Of a stretch of 45,602 bases of DNA, positions 40,693-45,602 are shown one piece after another. Below the pieces are notes generated by a model, which made no database searches, had not been told where the DNA came from, and saw only the letters and a list, made by a program, of their open reading frames with translations. The first letter of the stretch is position 1. The number at the start of each line of letters is the position of its first letter. The stretch is from a virus. Both the position numbers and the translations under genes were made by a program. Location: positions 1-45,602 of IMG/VR virus record IMGVR_UViG_3300024346_000130; one strand, given 5' to 3'.

Positions 40693-42063
40693 ATGTCTAT
40701 ATTTAAATCTTATTTCAGTAAGAACAACACAATCATAAGTGATTCGTACACTAACACGGCAAAGAACCCTGTTAGTGAATTATTTTATGGTGGGTTTCAC
40801 ACTAGATTCCTATTACAAATTGATTTGTCAGAATTAATCCACAAAATTACTGATGGGTATATCAATACAAATTCAATTGAAAAACACATATTAAAACTAA
40901 CTAACACTATTAACCCTACAGAAAATTCGTATTTTAATGAAATTACGAGTCTTAATTCTAAAAGGGCAACATCTTTCGATTTAATAGTGTTTAAAGTAAA
41001 TCAAGAATGGGATGAGGGTGTTGGTTATGATTATATTAACACTTCTAACCAATTTCCATTACAAAGTACTCACTCTGACACTTCATCTAATTGGTTTAGT
41101 GCGACTAATCTTAATGATTGGACTCAGGCGGGTGTGAATGAAGGTGAAATCCTTTCAACACAACATTTTGATAATGGTAATGAAAATATAGAATTAGATG
41201 TTACTGATTATATCAATGACATATTAAACGGTACTGAAACACATTACGGATTAGGGATATCTTTTGACCTTCCTTACGAAGCAATCAATACGTTACAGAT
41301 ATATCGTAGTGTTGCATTTTTTACTAAGTACACTCAAACATTCTTTGAACCTTACTTAGAAACTACATTTAATGACCACTTTATTGACCACAGAAATGAC
41401 TTCTATACGGGAGTCGTTAGAAATTTAATATTATATGTAAATCAAGGTAACGAACCAACAAATTTAGATACTGAACCTACGGTAGATATTATGAACGGAG
41501 ACGAAGTATTACTTTCAGATTTACAATCAGAACATGTTAGTAAAGGAATATATAAAGTATCATTCACCGTTGACCCACAGTCTTGCCCTACCCCACTTAT
41601 TTTAAATGATGTGTGGAAAGGAGTTTCAATAGACGGGTATAGTCTTTCTGAGATTAATCAAGAATTCACATTAAGACCGTCTTCGGAACTATTTAAGATT
41701 GGAACCGACGAATTAAACCCTATAGAGTATAGTTACTCTTTTACTGGTTTAAAAAGAGACGAGAAAATCGTTAGAGGAGATATTAGAAAGGTTTATGTGG
41801 ATGTTAAAGTCCCATTTACATATGACGATAGAGTACAAATAGACAACTTAAAATATAGAATTTATGTTAAAGAAGGTAATACGTCTATAGATGTGATACC
41901 ATTCACAGACGTAAATAGGGCATACAATTCAAATTATTTCTTATTAGATACTTCTATGTTAATCCCAAATAAGGAATACCATATGGATTTACAATTAGAA
42001 ACAAACAGAGAAGTTAATACCTACAGAAAGGAAATTAGTTTTTACGTGATTAGTGAAAAATAA
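40693..42063 (+). CDS. Beta-rich baseplate or fibre structural protein
   Basis: 456 aa, beta-rich. N-terminal F-H-T-R-F-L-L-Q-I-D-L-S-E-L resembles the R-x-L-L-x-F-D-L-S pattern of DNRLRE-type virion and cell-surface proteins. Later come W-D-E-G-V-G-Y-D-Y, Q-H-F-D-N-G-N-E-N-I-E-L-D-V-T-D-Y-I-N and F-F-E-P-Y-L-E-T. Such segments recur in large T4-like phages, where they are annotated as virion structural. A late promoter lies directly before it and the peptidase gene follows within 4 nt. Its role could be a baseplate wedge or tail-fibre connector. Confidence 0.5.
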   Translation: MSIFKSYFSKNNTIISDSYTNTAKNPVSELFYGGFHTRFLLQIDLSELIHKITDGYINTNSIEKHILKLTNTINPTENSYFNEITSLNSKRATSFDLIVFKVNQEWDEGVGYDYINTSNQFPLQSTHSDTSSNWFSATNLNDWTQAGVNEGEILSTQHFDNGNENIELDVTDYINDILNGTETHYGLGISFDLPYEAINTLQIYRSVAFFTKYTQTFFEPYLETTFNDHFIDHRNDFYTGVVRNLILYVNQGNEPTNLDTEPTVDIMNGDEVLLSDLQSEHVSKGIYKVSFTVDPQSCPTPLILNDVWKGVSIDGYSLSEINQEFTLRPSSELFKIGTDELNPIEYSYSFTGLKRDEKIVRGDIRKVYVDVKVPFTYDDRVQIDNLKYRIYVKEGNTSIDVIPFTDVNRAYNSNYFLLDTSMLIPNKEYHMDLQLETNREVNTYRKEISFYVISEK

Positions 42064-42067
42064 TATT

Positions 42068-43681
42068 ATGAAAAAAAAGATATACATCAAAGAATCAGGT
42101 TTACTTGATTTTATTACAGACACATTAGGAGATGCAATTCCACAATTAGCGGCTACGGTTGATGGACCTGATTTATTGGTTACGATTCCCGCATTGGCAA
42201 AAAACATTTTTGAACTAAAACGTAATAACAAAAAATTTGATGAGTATATAACATCTAAACCTGAATTTGACGAAGAATCAATTAAAGAGTTATCAGAATA
42301 TGAAGATATATTTAAAAGGGATTTAATCGATGTCGTACAAAGAGTTATTGAATCGTTACCTGGTTCAGGTATTGGTTCCATTACTTCTTTTAGTGTTGGG
42401 TTTTTAGAGGATTTAATATTAGAAAAGTTTATAGAAAAGATGATTGATTTCAAAACTAATCATCTATCTAATATGCCGTCTATCCCATTATTAAATGATA
42501 CAATATCTGAAAGTCTTAATCATTTAGAAACTATTAATAAGTTACAGGAAGATTTTGAAGAATCGTCTAAAGAGTTATCTGAAGTCACAATATTAAATCC
42601 TGTTAAATCAACAAAGGTTACGGGTAAATTTAAAGAACCTAGAGGTGGTGGTACAAGAACACATTACGGAGTCGATTTGGCATTGCCGTCGGGTAGTAAC
42701 ATAATATCTCCTTTAGATGGTGTTATGATTAAGGACACTGGATATAATAATAATGCTTGTGGTGGTACAATGAAGATTCAACATGGAGGTAATATTACAA
42801 CTCGTTATTGTCACGTTAAGAAGATAAACTATTTAAAACTTGGTACTCCTGTCAAAAGAGGTCAGGTTATTGGTTTGTCAGGTGGTGGTACAAATGACCC
42901 ACACGCAGGTCGTTCTACAGGTCCTCACTTACATTTCGAAATGAAAAAGAATGGTAAGTTAGTAGACCCTATGAAATACATCAACAAAGATGAAGGTGTC
43001 GAATTTACCGAAGAAGATTGGGTAAATAGTGGTTTTGATAAAGACAATTTTTCAAGTCTTGTATGGTCAGACAATCAAACTACCGATGTTAAAGACGCAA
43101 CACCTGAAGAGTTGGCGAAATTTAGAAAACTAATGAGTACCGTTTTTAAAGGTATGGCTAATGACTTAAAAGAAAGTTCTAATGAGTTACAGTTTCATCT
43201 AAGTAACAACCTTTTAATTACTGAAAACATATTTAGACATGGTAGTCCGAAATACTTTAACCTAATTAACGAATCTCGTGAACTTTATAATAAAGGAGTT
43301 GGTGAATGGTCTGAAGAAGAAATTGAATTATTAGAATCTGACTGTGGTAAGTTTTTCATATATGAGGGTGAGAGATTACCTTTTGATTTCCCTATGATAA
43401 CTGAATCAGAATATCAAGGTAAAGACGTTGATTTAAACAAACCTAAATCGGGAGGTTCTAAGAAGTGGTATGTTTATGTTAAAAACCCTAAAACGGGTAA
43501 AGTTAAAAAGATAAGTTACGGTTCTCCTGATATGTCAGCCAAATGGAATGACCCCGTAGCTCGTAAATCATTCGCTGCTAGACATAGATGTGCTGAGAAG
43601 AAAGACAAAACCAAAGCTGGTTATTGGGCTTGTAGAGCACACAAAGATTTCGGTAAGAACGTTTCAGGTAGATTCTGGTAA
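42068..43681 (+). CDS. M23 zinc endopeptidase, virion-associated, with basic C-terminal module
   Basis: 537 aa from MKKKIYIKESG, 4 nt after the previous stop. A start at 42053 would add five residues and overlap the previous gene. The M23 (lysostaphin-type) core has the metal ligands H-Y-G-V-D (His199, Asp203) and H-L-H-F-E (287-291), plus G-x-P-V-K-R-G-Q-V-I-G. It cleaves peptide cross-links of peptidoglycan. The leader ends in I-K-E, like four other proteins. Residues 455-537 form a lysine-rich module with V-K-N-P-K-T-G-K-V-K-K, R-H-R-C-A-E-K-K-D-K-T-K-A-G-Y-W-A-C-R-A-H and a final Trp, like small zinc-binding modules at the ends of other phage proteins. It probably replaces the T4 gp5 lysozyme role. 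Confidence 0.8.
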   Translation: MKKKIYIKESGLLDFITDTLGDAIPQLAATVDGPDLLVTIPALAKNIFELKRNNKKFDEYITSKPEFDEESIKELSEYEDIFKRDLIDVVQRVIESLPGSGIGSITSFSVGFLEDLILEKFIEKMIDFKTNHLSNMPSIPLLNDTISESLNHLETINKLQEDFEESSKELSEVTILNPVKSTKVTGKFKEPRGGGTRTHYGVDLALPSGSNIISPLDGVMIKDTGYNNNACGGTMKIQHGGNITTRYCHVKKINYLKLGTPVKRGQVIGLSGGGTNDPHAGRSTGPHLHFEMKKNGKLVDPMKYINKDEGVEFTEEDWVNSGFDKDNFSSLVWSDNQTTDVKDATPEELAKFRKLMSTVFKGMANDLKESSNELQFHLSNNLLITENIFRHGSPKYFNLINESRELYNKGVGEWSEEEIELLESDCGKFFIYEGERLPFDFPMITESEYQGKDVDLNKPKSGGSKKWYVYVKNPKTGKVKKISYGSPDMSAKWNDPVARKSFAARHRCAEKKDKTKAGYWACRAHKDFGKNVSGRFW

Positions 43682-43947
43682 TGGTATACGAACAGGAAAA
43701 TATTAGTAAATATAAATTCAAAAGGACATTTACTGAAGATGTGGATTCTGAAGAACTCGTATGGCATAGAGATTTAAACACCCGTGAGGTTTTTATAGAA
43801 CAAAGTAATGGATGGATGTTACAAATGGATGAAGAACTACCTAAGGTCTTATTAGAAGGACGAACATATAAAATCCCTAAGATGGTATATCACAGAATAT
43901 TTAAAGGTACTGGTGACCTTAAAATAACCATATCAGAAAAACAATAA
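43681..43947 (+). CDS. Small beta-barrel (cupin-like) protein
   Basis: 88 aa. It begins in the last base of the peptidase stop (TAATG). The motifs E-L-V-W-H-R-D-L-N-T-R, W-M-L-Q-M-D-E-E-L-P, then L-E-G-R-T-Y-K-I-P-K and Y-H-R-I-F-K-G-T-G-D-L match a small cupin-like pattern that I recall in phages and large DNA viruses as an unannotated protein. The two His residues could bind metal. A terminator follows. It is probably co-expressed with the peptidase; no reaction is known to me. Confidence 0.5.
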   Translation: MVYEQENISKYKFKRTFTEDVDSEELVWHRDLNTREVFIEQSNGWMLQMDEELPKVLLEGRTYKIPKMVYHRIFKGTGDLKITISEKQ

Positions 43948-43950
43948 TAC

Positions 43951-43977
43951 AAAACGAGTTAATTCTCGTTTTTTTTT
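43951..43977 (+). terminator. Terminator of the long plus-strand run
   Basis: AAAACGAG - TTAATT - CTCGTTTT followed by five further T. It lies 4 nt after the stop of the small cupin-like gene. Confidence 0.85.
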
Positions 43978-44071
43978 GTTCTTATACTTAATATAATCCA
44001 TCTATATAGTTATTTCAAAAATCTTATCACGTTACATTTCTATTGTAAAGAAAATCCTTTTTTCTTAGCAT

Positions 44072-44098
44072 AAAAAAAGGGTCCCCGAAGGAACCCTT
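44072..44098 (-). terminator. UUCG-loop terminator after major capsid gene
   Basis: On the minus strand AAGGGTTCC - TTCG - GGGACCCTT forms a 9-bp stem (one G-U pair) closed by a stable UUCG loop, followed by a T-run. It lies 29 nt past the capsid stop, facing the plus-strand terminator. Confidence 0.9.
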
Positions 44099-44126
44099 AA
44101 TTATAATTGTTATCTTTAGATTAAGA

Positions 44127-45602
44127 TTATCTTAATTCAGAGATATCGAATGATTGTAGACCCGCTACTGAAATCACACCATAGAAACGGTTATTAACCA
44201 TTTTCTTAGCGTATCTCGTCATAATACCCTTTATCGGAGTAAAGTTGAACGGGTTATACATTGTAGGTGTTAACTGTAATGGCACGTATGGTGCGTATAC
44301 ATAACCTGTGTCTAATAAAGATGTACCTTTATGTCCCATTAAGATTTTTCCTGCTGGGAAGTAAGGGTCTCTATACACTTGGTATCTACCTGCTAATGTT
44401 CCTACCTTTTCAATACCCATGTTGTATGAATCTTGTTCAGGTGATGCGTTAGATACGTGGAAGTATTCTAAATCATCAAATACTGCTGATACTTCAGAAG
44501 AAACAACAATCCAGTTAGCTCCACCTCTTAAGGTAGATTTGTGGATTTGTGCTGAAACTTGGTTAATCTTAGTGATTAATGTTTGGTTCCAATCTTTCTG
44601 TGTGTAACCTGCGAATGATGCTCCATCGTTTCCGTATTTCCACTCATTGTAGTCCCACTTTAATTGCCATGCTGCACCTTTTCTTAAGTCTCTTAAGATT
44701 TCTCTATCGATTTCTGCTGCTACTTGCTCAGATAATAAAGCCGTTAATTCAGCTTCAGCATCGATGTTATGGAAAGCAGAAACGTCTTGTGCCAATTCTG
44801 GTGACCAAGATGCTCTTAATTTTCTTTCCGTTACAGATACAGTTACTGACTCTAAGTCAAAAGAAACCTCACCGATAGCGTCTTCAAATTCTAAATCAGA
44901 ATATTGTCTCCACTCTACTTTGAATTTTGTAATATCAACTTCTTGTGCTGACCATCCTTCTGTTGCGTCATATTTTTCAACATCTGCTTCTAAATGTATG
45001 ATACCGTCAGCATCACATATTTGTTGGAATTGACCACCTGGTGTAGCTGCTGAATCCTTTGAAGCTAAACCTCCAACGATACCTTTACCATACTTCTGAG
45101 TTACTACTCTAAAGTCGATTTCTTTACCGTCTAATTTAACTGTTAATGAAGCTAAGAATTCTTCTGAATCTACTTCTTGACCGTTTGGTCCGTGTAATTT
45201 ACCAGCTCCTTTATCTTGGAAACCTTTAAAGTCTAATTTTACTTTAGATACTGCAATTGCAACTTCATCAGCATCTACTAATGGTGTTGATGTAGTTAAA
45301 TCGTCTCCTGCAGTTACTGAACCTGTTACAGAACCTTGGATGTAATCACCTTTTGAGTAATCAAACATTCCTGAGTCAGTTGAACCGTCTTCGTAGAATC
45401 TATCATATAAATTCTTTGAACCGTTTTCATATCCTGCCATTGATGAGTTAGCGTATTCAGTTCCACCTGGGAATCCGAATGGTTTATAGTGACCATTGTC
45501 ATCTTTTCTATCTTGTACCTTTGGTACGAAGAAGAATAATTTACCGATTGGTAAGTTCATAGCTTGTACCGATACGATATCGTTAGCTAATAATTTTGAG
45601 AA
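44127..45602 (-). CDS. gp23: Major capsid protein gp23, N-terminus beyond the window
   Basis: The visible coding region is 491 codons plus stop; the frame stays open to the right edge and adds 14 residues (FSKLLANDIVSVQA) before the Met at 45560. That Met is therefore internal: the gp23 family has A-x-D-I-V-x-V-Q-P-M-N-L-P-I-G just there. Other family features are S-V-T-E-R-K-L-R-A-S-W-S-P-E-L, A-E-L-T-A-L-L-S-E-Q-V-A-A-E-I-D-R-E, and at the end F-T-P-I-K-G-I-M-T-R-Y-A-K-K-M-V-N-N-R-F-Y-G. It assembles into the head shell; in T4 the N-terminal about 65 residues are removed by the prohead protease, so most of the visible part is the mature protein. A UUCG terminator follows. Confidence 0.93.
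   Translation of the reverse strand, partial: FSKLLANDIVSVQAMNLPIGKLFFFVPKVQDRKDDNGHYKPFGFPGGTEYANSSMAGYENGSKNLYDRFYEDGSTDSGMFDYSKGDYIQGSVTGSVTAGDDLTTSTPLVDADEVAIAVSKVKLDFKGFQDKGAGKLHGPNGQEVDSEEFLASLTVKLDGKEIDFRVVTQKYGKGIVGGLASKDSAATPGGQFQQICDADGIIHLEADVEKYDATEGWSAQEVDITKFKVEWRQYSDLEFEDAIGEVSFDLESVTVSVTERKLRASWSPELAQDVSAFHNIDAEAELTALLSEQVAAEIDREILRDLRKGAAWQLKWDYNEWKYGNDGASFAGYTQKDWNQTLITKINQVSAQIHKSTLRGGANWIVVSSEVSAVFDDLEYFHVSNASPEQDSYNMGIEKVGTLAGRYQVYRDPYFPAGKILMGHKGTSLLDTGYVYAPYVPLQLTPTMYNPFNFTPIKGIMTRYAKKMVNNRFYGVISVAGLQSFDISELR

Noticed and set aside
41995-42453. 152-aa minus-strand ORF
   Set aside because: Antisense to the end of the beta-rich structural gene and the start of the peptidase gene, both well supported.
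45558-45560. ATG at 45560 as the start of the major capsid protein
   Set aside because: The frame continues upstream to the window edge with a sequence typical of the gp23 family (A-N-D-I-V-S-V-Q), so this Met is internal.
1-45602. Stop-codon reassignment, as in some large phages
   Set aside because: Long genes end normally at TAA or TAG (for example TAG at 11161 and 27566) and no gene needs read-through to make a complete domain.
1-45602. tRNA genes, CRISPR array, integrase or transposon
   Set aside because: Gaps are short and were read on both strands; no cloverleaf, spaced repeats or recombinase/transposase motifs were seen. A computed tRNA search could still find one that I missed.

Overview
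The window is one stretch of a large, AT-rich, T4-like contractile-tailed phage (myovirus). It carries recognisable counterparts of T4 gp23 (major capsid), gp18 (sheath), gp19 (tube), gp43 (family B DNA polymerase) and gp55 (late sigma). Less certain counterparts are gp53, gp26, gp29-type tape measure, gp13, gp14, gp15 and a gp5-like OB hub. Genes are tightly packed, with many 1-11 nt overlaps. Stops are TAA or TAG and nothing suggests recoding. I found no tRNA, integrase, transposon or CRISPR array. Both ends cut through genes: a baseplate-type gene runs off the left edge and the capsid gene runs off the right edge.

The host is probably a member of the Bacteroidota. Few starts have a good Shine-Dalgarno sequence. 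Two genes, the DNA polymerase and a zinc-binding protein, are preceded by the Bacteroidota housekeeping promoter arrangement TTTG-N19/20-TATCTTTG. This is inference from promoters and style, not from a host gene.

Layout. (1) 1-14865, minus: tail block with baseplate proteins, a gp53/LysM-like protein, a 1531-aa protein with an OmpA-like module, tape measure, gp26-like hub, tube, a HAD-like enzyme and sheath. (2) 15001-16959: a tiny ribbon-helix-helix-like gene (plus) behind a perfect palindrome, then gp15- and gp14-like connector genes (minus). (3) 17022-26781, mixed strands: SNF2 helicase, a hypothetical, a zinc protein, a nuclease-like protein, gp13-like neck, DNA polymerase and two probable virion or adhesin proteins. 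(4) 26838-43947, one long plus run: small virion-type proteins, a WYL protein, three glycosyltransferases, HD-like, dUTPase, PhoH, HAD-like, a histone-H1-like protein, late sigma gp55, then a second tail cluster (hydrophobic structural protein, OB hub, fibre/baseplate-like protein, M23 peptidase). (5) 44127-45602, minus: major capsid protein, separated by back-to-back terminators.

Two signals link the genes. First, a short element ATATTTATA (or ATATTTATT) sits 4-45 nt before the starts of tube, sheath, tape measure, neck and many small genes on both strands. It is a good candidate for the late promoter read by the gp55-like sigma encoded at 36010. Second, five otherwise unrelated proteins (HAD-like, hypothetical, nuclease-like, WYL, M23 peptidase) begin with a short Lys-rich leader ending in [IL]-x-E. 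This resembles the capsid-targeting and prohead-protease cleavage leaders of T4 internal proteins, and it suggests a set of enzymes packaged in the head or virion.
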